A DNA stretch of 6,650 nucleotides, from NCBI GenBank assembly GCA_026985625.1, contig JALSQC010000402.1:1-6650 (forward strand), given 5' to 3'. How positions within the stretch are numbered: the first letter of the stretch is position 1; every line of letters starts with the position of its first letter. Shown in pieces: positions 1-6,482 of this stretch. The notes beneath the pieces are model-generated. The model made no database searches, had not been told where the DNA came from, and saw only the letters and a list, made by a program, of their open reading frames with translations. This DNA comes from Bacteroidales bacterium (GTDB lineage Bacteria; Bacteroidota; Bacteroidia; Bacteroidales; JAFGXI01). Made by a program: the position numbers and the translations under genes.

Positions 1-356
1 GAGTCCTTGCACTTAAAAGTTATATATATAACATTATTATTTATTTTTTGTTTGTTTTCTAATTTTGCTGTTTCGCTGTATGAGCATTTAAAAATCAACG
101 TATCGCCTTTATTAAAGATAATATCTTTACCTAATTTTTTATTATTTTTTAATATTATAAATTTTAAGTTCTCGGATTTAAAACCCATAGAAACGGGTAT
201 AATTTTATCAGACGATTTATTTGCAATAACTGTTACTGTGTAATTTATACCTTTTACAGACCCTATTCCTCCAACCCATTTTTGCATAGTTGCATCAATC
301 TTTGTTACAGGATTAAATAAGCAAAATATAAAAAAGAATATATGTATTTTTAACAT
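1..356 (-). CDS. Small secreted protein of unknown function, 3' end beyond the window
   Basis: Reading leftward from the ATG at 356, the frame stays open for 118 codons to the window edge, so the C-terminus is missing. The N-terminus MLKIHIFFFIFCLFNP is a short basic stretch followed by a hydrophobic run, which looks like a signal peptide. The mature part begins near a QKWVGGIGSVKGINYTVTV segment (residues about 25-43) and continues as alternating hydrophobic and Lys/Asn-rich strands, suggesting a small beta-rich extracytoplasmic domain. No catalytic motif or lipobox cysteine is seen near the N-terminus. The start lies 14 bases after the stop of the upstream secreted propeller gene with no terminator between them, so the two are probably co-transcribed. 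I do not recognise a named family. The W-G-G...G-x-N-Y pattern resembles small uncharacterised Bacteroidota secreted proteins, but that is only an impression. The gene is likely real given its spacing and signal peptide. Confidence 0.68.
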   Translation of the reverse strand, partial: MLKIHIFFFIFCLFNPVTKIDATMQKWVGGIGSVKGINYTVTVIANKSSDKIIPVSMGFKSENLKFIILKNNKKLGKDIIFNKGDTLIFKCSYSETAKLENKQKINNNVIYITFKCKD

Positions 357-370
357 ATTTATATTTAATT

Positions 371-3163
371 TTATTGTATAATAATACGTTTCGTATATCT
401 TGTATTATTTGCCTCAACCTGAATAATATAAACGCCTTTGCTTATATTATTTATATTTATTTTTGTATCTGAGTTTTTATTTAGTTTTTTTGTTATACTG
501 TAAATTTTATCTCCTGTTATTGTAAAAATATTTATTGTAGCATTTATATCTTTATTAAATCCTGCATAAATATAGAATGTTCCGTTATTTGGGTTTGGAT
601 AAATTTTTAATTCGTTATTTAATAATTGTTTCGATACGTTTGTCGATTGCGAATATAAATCGGTTTCCCACAAACCGCGACCATAAGTTGCAGCTCTAAG
701 TTTTTGTGCCGTATATTGTATTTCTAACTCGTTAACAACAACATTAGGCAAGCCTGCATTATATGATATCCAAGTATTTGCAATATTTTGTAATGAATCG
801 TTTGTATAAAAAACACCTATATCAGTTCCAACATAAAGAGCATTTGTAATACCGTTTATTGTTCCTCGCTGACGAACAATTGTATTTGCGGGAACATTTG
901 GTAAATTACCCGATATATTTGTCCAATGTAAGCCTCCATCGGTAGTTTTATATACTTTTTCGCCTGCTTGATATCCTGATAATGTAACCCAAACTATATT
1001 ATCGTCGATACTACTTATTGATATATAAGAAATCATAGCTTGCGACAAAGGTAAGTTATTTGTAATTACCGACCAATGTTGACCTCCGTTTACGGTTTTA
1101 TAAATATTATATTTATTTGATGCATAAATTACCGAATCGGGATTTAACCGCGAAACAGCCAAAGCAACAATACTATAACCGCTAAGCTGAGAACCTAATT
1201 TTGTCCATGTTGTTCCTTTATCATTGGAACGCCATACACTATTAAAACCTGTATAAATAACATTAGGATTATTTGGATGCATAACATAAGGAGTTACCCA
1301 ACCTCCGGTTTCTCCTGCATTTGTAATTGGTGTTTCGAGATTTTGAGTATATGTATATCCTCCATCGTCGGAACGATTTAATGTTCCCGAATAATTTGTA
1401 GCATAAACTATGCTATCGTTGTCGTAATCAATCATAGCTTCCATTCCGTCTCCTCCCCACGTGCTCAACCAATAACCGTTTTTATAAAGATATGTCCCGT
1501 TATCTTGAGCTCCTGCCATAATCATATTCTCATTTGATTTAGATGTTGCTAATCTGTAATATTCGGTAATATGCAAACCGCTTGATATATTTGTCCATGT
1601 TGTTGGTAAAGTATAACAACCGGGTGTAAGCGCATGTTCGTAATCGCCTGCCATTGCAGCCACCCAATCTATACAATTTTGTAAAATATATGTAATATTT
1701 CCTATCATTAATGTATCGGTATAATATATTCCTCCGTCAGATGCTTGATAATATTTTTTATTATACGGACTGTAAACTCCAACATGTTGGTCGGCATGCA
1801 CACTCTCGCCAAAATCTTTTATCCAAAAGGTAACAATATCCCAAGTTTTTCCACCATCAGCCGAACCCCACATATTAACACCTCCCGTAAAAACAATATC
1901 AGGATTTTCGGGATTAACTGCTAAAGTTAAGTCGTAAGTTCCTTGTCCTCCCTCATCGGGCATAAAACCGGATACACCACCGTCCATCCAACCTAAAAGA
2001 TTTGGTGCTTTTGTTACAGTAGAATCTAATCCTGTTGTGTCGTATGCTGATATCATACTCCATGTATTTCCTGCATCAACAGATTTATAAAGGGCATAAA
2101 AACCCTCGTCCATTCCGCAAGTAAGAGCATAAATATAATTTGTATCGCTTGGTGATATTGCCAACTCGGTTCGTTGCACTTTTCCTGTAGGCGGAATTGT
2201 CGAATTTAAAGTATCCCAAGTATTACCAAAATCATACGAACGCAAAATATATGCTCCACTTGTTGTTACCGATGAGTTATAAAACGACGCACAATAAATT
2301 GTATTACTGTCAAGTGGATTTACGTCCATATCAATAATCATAGCATCTGATACTTTATTAAATGTTTGTGCTGCATCTATTGATTTATAAATACCATCGA
2401 CACCTGCTGCTATTATCTCGTTTGAGTTTTTAGGATTTACAATAATTTTTCGTATTAACGACGATTCGCCATCGGTTAAATTAAACGACAAACCTGTTGT
2501 ATCCCATGTTGCCCCACCATCGGTTGATTTCATTATACCCATTCCGTATTGAGGGTTTCGTCCTGCCGCTATTGTATTAAAACCTATATAATTTATATCG
2601 CCGGTTGCAATATATATTGTATTTAAATTATTTGGATCTATACAAACATCACTAATTCTAAGTAATGGTAAATCATCGGTTAAACAATTCCATGTATTTC
2701 CGTTATCAATAGTTTTCCATACTCCGCCTTGCGACGAACCTATAAATATTGTATTAGAATCGGATGGAGAAAATGTTATACTGTTTATTCGTCCCAAACC
2801 GTTTATGTTTGTTGTATCCGATGGTGGAGGCAAAACCAACGGAGTAATATTTGTCCACGTATTATTTAAATAAGTTGACTTTGTATTTACCCTGTATTTT
2901 TGCGATTGTTCATAAATAAGTTTTGAATTTGGATAATTACCTGTCGGATATACACGAGGCTCGTAAAACCATTCCCACCGTTTAAAACGTTTTATTCCTT
3001 TCTCGTTTTTTAAATTTTTATTATCAGACCATTTATAAAATGCTTTTTGTATTGTATAAAAATTATTAACTTTACCTTTGTCAATATATTTTTTATTTAA
3101 CCACGGTTGGGAGTAAACACTAAAAAATGTTATAATTAATAAACTTGTTAATATACTTTTCAT
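371..3163 (-). CDS. Secreted Asp-box (BNR/sortilin-like) beta-propeller protein with T9SS type A sorting domain
   Basis: The 930-residue product opens with a signal peptide (residues 1-18, probable cleavage VYS|Q), which fixes the start. Residues 20-105 lie outside the propeller and carry a basic/aromatic motif, IKRFKRWEWFYEPRVYPTG (57-75). From about 120 to 835 there are about ten Asp-box turns of the form S-x-D-x-G-x-T-W: near 152, 213, 261 (degenerate, DAAQTF), 309, 361, 434, 598, 646, 690 (N for D) and 740. These are the hallmark of sortilin/BNR/GH74-like propellers. Conserved-looking stretches HADQH (456-460), AQDNGT (552-557), GGDGMEAMIDY (570-580) and ATYGRGLWE (825-833) fit the Bacteroidota branch of that fold. 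Residues about 852-930 form the T9SS sorting domain: IYPNPNNGTF (854-863), a central INIFTITGDKIYS strand pair, ISKGVYIIQVE (907-917) and the terminal KRIIIQ. The protein should cross the outer membrane by T9SS and be released or anchored at the surface. Its ligand or enzymatic activity, if any, cannot be told; GH74-type hydrolase activity is not supported by visible catalytic residues. Confidence 0.93.
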   Translation of the reverse strand: MKSILTSLLIITFFSVYSQPWLNKKYIDKGKVNNFYTIQKAFYKWSDNKNLKNEKGIKRFKRWEWFYEPRVYPTGNYPNSKLIYEQSQKYRVNTKSTYLNNTWTNITPLVLPPPSDTTNINGLGRINSITFSPSDSNTIFIGSSQGGVWKTIDNGNTWNCLTDDLPLLRISDVCIDPNNLNTIYIATGDINYIGFNTIAAGRNPQYGMGIMKSTDGGATWDTTGLSFNLTDGESSLIRKIIVNPKNSNEIIAAGVDGIYKSIDAAQTFNKVSDAMIIDMDVNPLDSNTIYCASFYNSSVTTSGAYILRSYDFGNTWDTLNSTIPPTGKVQRTELAISPSDTNYIYALTCGMDEGFYALYKSVDAGNTWSMISAYDTTGLDSTVTKAPNLLGWMDGGVSGFMPDEGGQGTYDLTLAVNPENPDIVFTGGVNMWGSADGGKTWDIVTFWIKDFGESVHADQHVGVYSPYNKKYYQASDGGIYYTDTLMIGNITYILQNCIDWVAAMAGDYEHALTPGCYTLPTTWTNISSGLHITEYYRLATSKSNENMIMAGAQDNGTYLYKNGYWLSTWGGDGMEAMIDYDNDSIVYATNYSGTLNRSDDGGYTYTQNLETPITNAGETGGWVTPYVMHPNNPNVIYTGFNSVWRSNDKGTTWTKLGSQLSGYSIVALAVSRLNPDSVIYASNKYNIYKTVNGGQHWSVITNNLPLSQAMISYISISSIDDNIVWVTLSGYQAGEKVYKTTDGGLHWTNISGNLPNVPANTIVRQRGTINGITNALYVGTDIGVFYTNDSLQNIANTWISYNAGLPNVVVNELEIQYTAQKLRAATYGRGLWETDLYSQSTNVSKQLLNNELKIYPNPNNGTFYIYAGFNKDINATINIFTITGDKIYSITKKLNKNSDTKININNISKGVYIIQVEANNTRYTKRIIIQ

Positions 3164-3208
3164 TACACAATGATTTTTAAATTAAATTATTTTTAAAATT
3201 AATATTTC

Positions 3209-3248
3209 TTAATAAAAATACAAATTAAATAAATCATATTTTTATTAA
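3209..3248. repeat. Perfect 12-bp inverted repeat in the divergent promoter region
   Basis: TTAATAAAAATA (3209-3220) and TATTTTTATTAA (3237-3248) are exact reverse complements separated by 16 bases. The candidate -7 element of the leftward gene sits in the spacer. It could be a regulator-binding site or a leader hairpin for the leftward transcript, but an AT-only repeat of this length can also arise by chance here. It is not a terminator, because both flanking genes start away from it. Confidence 0.4.
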
Positions 3249-3249
3249 A
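3221..3249 (-). promoter_or_regulatory. Weak candidate promoter for the propeller gene
   Basis: On the minus strand TTAATTTG (3228-3221) matches the Bacteroidota -7 consensus TAnnTTTG at all but one fixed position. A poor -33-like TTTA (3249-3246) lies 17 bases upstream, a little short of the usual spacing. Initiation here would give a leader of roughly 50 bases. In DNA this AT-rich such matches are frequent, so this is only a candidate. Confidence 0.2.
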
Positions 3250-3283
3250 TTTGTTAATTATATCTTTATATATAATACTTTTT
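3250..3283 (+). promoter_or_regulatory. Weak candidate promoter for the nucleotide-sugar operon
   Basis: TTTG at 3250-3253 could serve as the -33 element. TACTTTTT at 3276-3283 matches the -7 consensus TAnnTTTG except for the final base. The spacing of 22 bases is slightly longer than usual. Transcription from it would begin close to 3290, leaving a leader of about 50 bases that starts at the CAAGTA hairpin. The support is pattern resemblance only, in very AT-rich DNA. Confidence 0.2.
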
Positions 3284-3292
3284 ATAAAAAAT

Positions 3293-3308
3293 CAAGTATT
3301 TTTACTTG
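3293..3308 (+). repeat. Short perfect hairpin CAAGTA-TTTT-TACTTG upstream of the operon
   Basis: CAAGTA (3293-3298) and TACTTG (3303-3308) pair perfectly around a TTTT loop, ending 30 bases before the first ATG of the operon. The segment AAGTATT (3294-3300) can alternatively pair with AATACTT (3274-3280), and TTTTTATAAAAA (3279-3290) is itself a palindrome, so overlapping structures are possible. No U-run follows the stem, so it is not an intrinsic terminator. It may be a 5' leader hairpin or an operator; its function is unknown. Confidence 0.35.
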
Positions 3309-3338
3309 CTAATTATTTATTATTAATAACAAAAAAAT

Positions 3339-4652
3339 ATGAAAATATCAATAGTAGGAACAGGTTATGTAGGATTAGTAACCGGCACATGTCTTGCCGA
3401 AACAGGCATTACAACAACATGTATAGATATTGACGAAAAAAAAATAAACGGACTGAAAAACGGAATAGTACCAATATATGAACCCGGACTCGAAAATATG
3501 ATAAAACGCAATTTAAGCAAAGGAACTCTTTCGTTTTCAACAAGTTTAAAAGATAATATTGATAATTGCGATGCCATATTTTCGGCAGTAGGAACTCCTC
3601 CCGACGAAGACGGCAGTGCCGATTTACAATATGTTTTAAACGTAGCTCGCGAGATAGGACAAAATATGAAACATTATCTTGTTGTTGTTACTAAAAGTAC
3701 TGTTCCTGTAGGCACAGCACAGAAAGTAAAAAAAACAATTCAAGAAGAATTAGATAAACGCGGTGTTAATATAGACTTTGATGTATCGTCAAATCCCGAG
3801 TTTTTAAAAGAAGGCGATGCTATTAACGATTTTATGAAACCCGATAGAATTGTTGTTGGTGTAGAATCCGACAAAGCTAAAAAAATTATGGAACGATTAT
3901 ACCGCCCATTTAGTTTAAACGGCAATCCTGTTATTTTTATGGATATTCCATCGGCAGAATTAACAAAATATGCTGCAAATGCAATGCTTGCAACAAAAAT
4001 ATCGTTTATTAACGATATTGCAAACCTTTGCGAAATTGTTGGTGCTAATGTAGATAACGTTCGTAGAGGAATAGGCTCTGATACACGAATCGGAAAAAAA
4101 TTCTTGTATGCTGGTGTAGGATACGGAGGCTCTTGTTTTCCAAAAGATGTTAAAGCTTTGATAAAAACAGCCGACGAAAAAAATTATTCATTAGAAATAT
4201 TAAAAGCTGTAGAAAAAGTTAACGAAAACCAAAAAGCAATAATATTTAACAAAATAAATGCTTTTTATAAAGGCAATTTAAAAGATAAAAAATTTGCACT
4301 TTGGGGATTAGCTTTTAAAGCCAATACCGACGATATGCGAGAGGCTCCATCGCTTATACTTATAGACAAGCTAACAAAAGCAGGAGCAAAAATTGTTGCA
4401 TACGACCCCGAAGCTATGGAAGAAAGCAAAAGAAGAATAGGTGATAAAATAAACTATGCTGATAACCAATACGAAGCTCTTACCGATGCCGATGCGTTAA
4501 TAATTATGACCGAATGGCAAGAATTTAGAGTTCCTAAATTTAGAATGGTAGAAAAATTACTTGGCGAAAAAATTATATTCGACGGAAGAAACATTTACAA
4601 CCCCGAAGAAATGAAAGAATTCGGATATAAATACATTAGTATAGGACGATAA
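3339..4652 (+). CDS. ugd: UDP-glucose 6-dehydrogenase
   Basis: This cytoplasmic enzyme oxidises UDP-glucose to UDP-glucuronate with two NAD+. The 437-residue length is normal for bacterial enzymes. The N-terminal Rossmann domain begins MKISIVGTGYVGLVTG, with the dinucleotide loop GTGYVG at 7-12. AVGTPPDEDGSADL (83-96), TKSTVPVGT (118-126) and NPEFLKEGDAI (152-162) follow. The central helical domain carries ELTKYAANAM (207-216, with Lys210 and Asn214), and the catalytic cysteine lies in GYGGSCFPKD (261-270, Cys266, Asp270). The C-terminal UDP-binding domain shows LAFKANTDDMREAPS (324-338). All expected catalytic residues are present. The ATG at 3339 places the GTGYVG loop at the usual distance from the N-terminus and follows an A-rich leader without Shine-Dalgarno sequence. 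It is the first gene of the operon, and the next gene uses its product. A UDP-N-acetyl-mannosamine-type dehydrogenase is less likely given the close match to the UDP-glucose form and the adjacent decarboxylase. Confidence 0.95.
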   Translation: MKISIVGTGYVGLVTGTCLAETGITTTCIDIDEKKINGLKNGIVPIYEPGLENMIKRNLSKGTLSFSTSLKDNIDNCDAIFSAVGTPPDEDGSADLQYVLNVAREIGQNMKHYLVVVTKSTVPVGTAQKVKKTIQEELDKRGVNIDFDVSSNPEFLKEGDAINDFMKPDRIVVGVESDKAKKIMERLYRPFSLNGNPVIFMDIPSAELTKYAANAMLATKISFINDIANLCEIVGANVDNVRRGIGSDTRIGKKFLYAGVGYGGSCFPKDVKALIKTADEKNYSLEILKAVEKVNENQKAIIFNKINAFYKGNLKDKKFALWGLAFKANTDDMREAPSLILIDKLTKAGAKIVAYDPEAMEESKRRIGDKINYADNQYEALTDADALIIMTEWQEFRVPKFRMVEKLLGEKIIFDGRNIYNPEEMKEFGYKYISIGR

Positions 4653-4662
4653 ATATAAATTT

Positions 4663-5598
4663 ATGAAAAAAATTTTAATAACAGGAGGTGCCGGATTTAT
4701 TGGTTCACATCTATCAGAAAGACTTCTTAACGAAGGTAACGAAGTTATTTGTTTAGATAACTTTTTTACCGGCTCAAAAAAAAATATTATTCATCTTTTA
4801 GATAATCCTTATTTTGAATTAGTTCGCCACGATGTTACAATGCCCTATTTTATTGAGGTTGACCAAATTTATAATCTTGCATGTCCTGCATCACCAATTC
4901 ATTATCAATATAACCCAATAAAAACTATTAAAACATCGGTTATGGGAGCTATAAATATGTTGGGCTTGGCAAAACGAATAAATGCCAGAATTTTGCAGGC
5001 ATCAACAAGCGAAGTATATGGCGACCCTGTGGTGCATCCGCAAACCGAAGATTATTGGGGGAATGTTAATCCGTGGGGACCGCGTTCTTGCTACGACGAG
5101 GGCAAACGAAGTGCCGAAACATTATTTATGGATTACAACAAACAAAACAATGTTGATATAAAAGTTATCAGAATTTTTAATACTTACGGACCTCGTATGC
5201 ACCCAAACGATGGCAGAGTAGTCTCAAATTTTATTATACAAGCACTTAAAAATCAAGATATAACAATTTATGGAGATGGTATGCAATCGCGTAGTTTTCA
5301 GTATGTTGACGATTTGCTTGAAGGAATGATACGAATGATGAACTCGCAAGATGGTTTTACAGGTCCGGTAAATATTGGTAACCCAAACGAATTTACAATT
5401 AAAGAATTAGCCCAGAAGATAATTGAACTTACAGGTTCTAAATCAAAAATTACATATTTAGCACCAACACAAGACGACCCAAGTCAGCGTCAACCAAATA
5501 TAAGTTTAGCTAAAAAAATGTTAGATAGTTGGGAACCTAAAATTCAACTCGAAGAAGGCTTGTTAAAAACAATAGAATATTTTAAAGAAATTATATAA
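4663..5598 (+). CDS. uxs: UDP-glucuronate decarboxylase (UDP-xylose synthase)
   Basis: This 311-residue extended short-chain dehydrogenase oxidises UDP-glucuronate at C4, decarboxylates it and reduces the intermediate to give UDP-xylose, with bound NAD+. The NAD-binding glycine motif GGAGFIGSH is at 8-16. NLACPASPIHYQ (71-82), STSEVYGDP (114-122) and the catalytic YDEGK (144-148, Tyr144 and Lys148) are characteristic of this family. RIFNTYGPRM (170-179) and SRSFQYVDD (209-217) complete the substrate site. The STSEVYGDP and YDEGKR signatures separate it from dTDP-glucose 4,6-dehydratase (RfbB), which is similar in fold and would be the tempting misannotation beside rfbA. There is no membrane anchor or fused formyltransferase domain, so it is a stand-alone soluble enzyme. 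It starts 10 bases after the dehydrogenase that makes its substrate, and its stop overlaps the next start by one base (TAATG), implying translational coupling. Confidence 0.93.
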   Translation: MKKILITGGAGFIGSHLSERLLNEGNEVICLDNFFTGSKKNIIHLLDNPYFELVRHDVTMPYFIEVDQIYNLACPASPIHYQYNPIKTIKTSVMGAINMLGLAKRINARILQASTSEVYGDPVVHPQTEDYWGNVNPWGPRSCYDEGKRSAETLFMDYNKQNNVDIKVIRIFNTYGPRMHPNDGRVVSNFIIQALKNQDITIYGDGMQSRSFQYVDDLLEGMIRMMNSQDGFTGPVNIGNPNEFTIKELAQKIIELTGSKSKITYLAPTQDDPSQRQPNISLAKKMLDSWEPKIQLEEGLLKTIEYFKEII

Positions 5599-6479
5599 TG
5601 AAAGGAATAATACTTGCAGGGGGCTCAGGCACAAGGCTTTATCCGTTAACACGAAGTATATCAAAACAAATAATTCCGGTTTACGATAAACCAATGATAT
5701 ATTATCCGCTATCGGTTTTAATGCTGTCAGGAATTAGAGAAATTTTGATAATATCAACACCTACCGATTTGCATCTTTACCAGGAATTGTTTGGTGATGG
5801 AAGTCAACTTGGATTGCAAATATCTTATGCAGAGCAACCATCGCCTGACGGACTTGCACAAGCATTTATTATAGGCGAAAAATTTATTGGTAACGATAAT
5901 GTTTGTTTAATTCTTGGAGATAATATTTACTATGGTCATGGATTTGGAAAAACATTGCTCGATGCCGCAAAATTAACCGATGGTGCATTAGTTTTCGGTT
6001 ATTATGTAAAAGACCCTGAAAGGTATGGTGTAGCTGAGTTTGATGAGACCGGAAAAGTTATAAGTTTAGAAGAAAAACCTAAAAATCCAAAATCAAATTA
6101 TGCTGTAACAGGTTTGTATTATTATGATAATTCGGTTGTGGAAAAAGCAAAAAATCTTAAACCATCAGCAAGAGGGGAATTAGAAATAACCGATTTAAAT
6201 CGCTTGTTTCTAGAAGAAGATAAACTAAAAGTGCAACTAATGGGACGTGGCATGGCTTGGCTTGATACAGGCACACACGAAAGTTTACTTGATGCCTCAA
6301 ATTTTATTGCTACCATTGAAAAACGTCAAGGATTAAAGGCTTCGTGTATAGAAGAAATTGCTTACAAAAGAGGTTTTATTGATAAAGAACAATTGCTTAA
6401 ATTAGCAGAGCCATTAAAGAAAAATCAATACGGACAGTATCTTATTGATTTGGCAAATGATAATATAAAAGTATATTAA
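5598..6479 (+). CDS. rfbA: Glucose-1-phosphate thymidylyltransferase
   Basis: This enzyme (also called RmlA) joins glucose 1-phosphate and dTTP to make dTDP-glucose and pyrophosphate, the first committed step towards dTDP-L-rhamnose and related deoxysugars. The 293-residue protein matches the family over its full length. It has the nucleotide-binding signature GGSGTRLYPLT (8-18) with Arg13, Lys23 in SKQ, GDGSQLGL (66-73), PSPDGLAQAF (81-90), and LGDNI (106-110) with the metal-binding Asp108. EEKPKNPKSNYAVTGLY (158-174), RGELEITDLN (192-201) and WLDTGTHESL (221-230) with Asp223 follow. The C-terminal section with IEKRQGLK and YGQYL is also kept, which separates it from shorter sugar-1-phosphate nucleotidyltransferases. 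Family members are usually tetramers inhibited by dTDP-rhamnose. The start overlaps the upstream stop by one base, and no Shine-Dalgarno sequence is visible. The next gene follows after 3 bases. Confidence 0.96.
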   Translation: MKGIILAGGSGTRLYPLTRSISKQIIPVYDKPMIYYPLSVLMLSGIREILIISTPTDLHLYQELFGDGSQLGLQISYAEQPSPDGLAQAFIIGEKFIGNDNVCLILGDNIYYGHGFGKTLLDAAKLTDGALVFGYYVKDPERYGVAEFDETGKVISLEEKPKNPKSNYAVTGLYYYDNSVVEKAKNLKPSARGELEITDLNRLFLEEDKLKVQLMGRGMAWLDTGTHESLLDASNFIATIEKRQGLKASCIEEIAYKRGFIDKEQLLKLAEPLKKNQYGQYLIDLANDNIKVY

Positions 6480-6482
6480 ATT

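Larger units (their letters stand above)
3164..3338. other. AT-rich divergent intergenic region
   Basis: This 175-base stretch separates the start of the leftward propeller gene from the start of the rightward nucleotide-sugar operon, so both units must be initiated from here or nearby. It is almost entirely A and T. I see weak matches to the Bacteroidota promoter pattern (TTTG ... TAnnTTTG), a 12-bp inverted repeat and a 16-base hairpin, listed separately. I see no coding potential, riboswitch-like structure or tRNA in it. Confidence 0.8.

Noticed and set aside
7..243. Plus-strand open frame encoding a hydrophobic 78-residue peptide
   Set aside because: It needs a TTG start and lies wholly antisense to the partial minus-strand gene. 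Its hydrophobicity is what the reverse complement of Lys/Asn-rich codons gives. The minus frame has a signal peptide, close spacing to the upstream gene and continues past the edge.
371..3163. Annotation of the propeller protein as a GH74 xyloglucanase or a sialidase
   Set aside because: Asp-boxes are shared by many non-enzymatic propellers. I cannot identify the GH74 catalytic aspartates or the sialidase arginine triad and FRIP motif, so only the fold and the secretion route are claimed.
3164..3338. Intrinsic terminator or riboswitch in the intergenic region
   Set aside because: Both neighbouring genes point away from this region, the stems are AT-only or 6 bp long, and no U-run follows a GC-rich stem. 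Nothing resembles a known aptamer.
3251..3433. Plus-strand open frame starting in the intergenic region and running into ugd
   Set aside because: Its 3' half is an out-of-frame reading of the ugd Rossmann region and its 5' half is translated AT-rich intergenic DNA. It has no recognisable domain and conflicts with the strongly supported ugd start at 3339.
3365..3925. Minus-strand open frames of 60-70 codons (3365-3577, 3740-3925)
   Set aside because: Both lie entirely within ugd on the opposite strand and show no family resemblance. ugd is intact and fully explained.
4663..5598. Annotation of uxs as dTDP-glucose 4,6-dehydratase (rfbB)
   Set aside because: Position beside rfbA makes this tempting, but the active-site segments STSEVYGDP and YDEGKR are those of UDP-glucuronate decarboxylases. 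RfbB normally has a STDEVYG motif with a YSASK-type Tyr/Lys pair and is longer.
6122..6316. Minus-strand open frame of 64 codons
   Set aside because: It is antisense to conserved rfbA codons, including the WLDTGTHES region, and has no features of its own.
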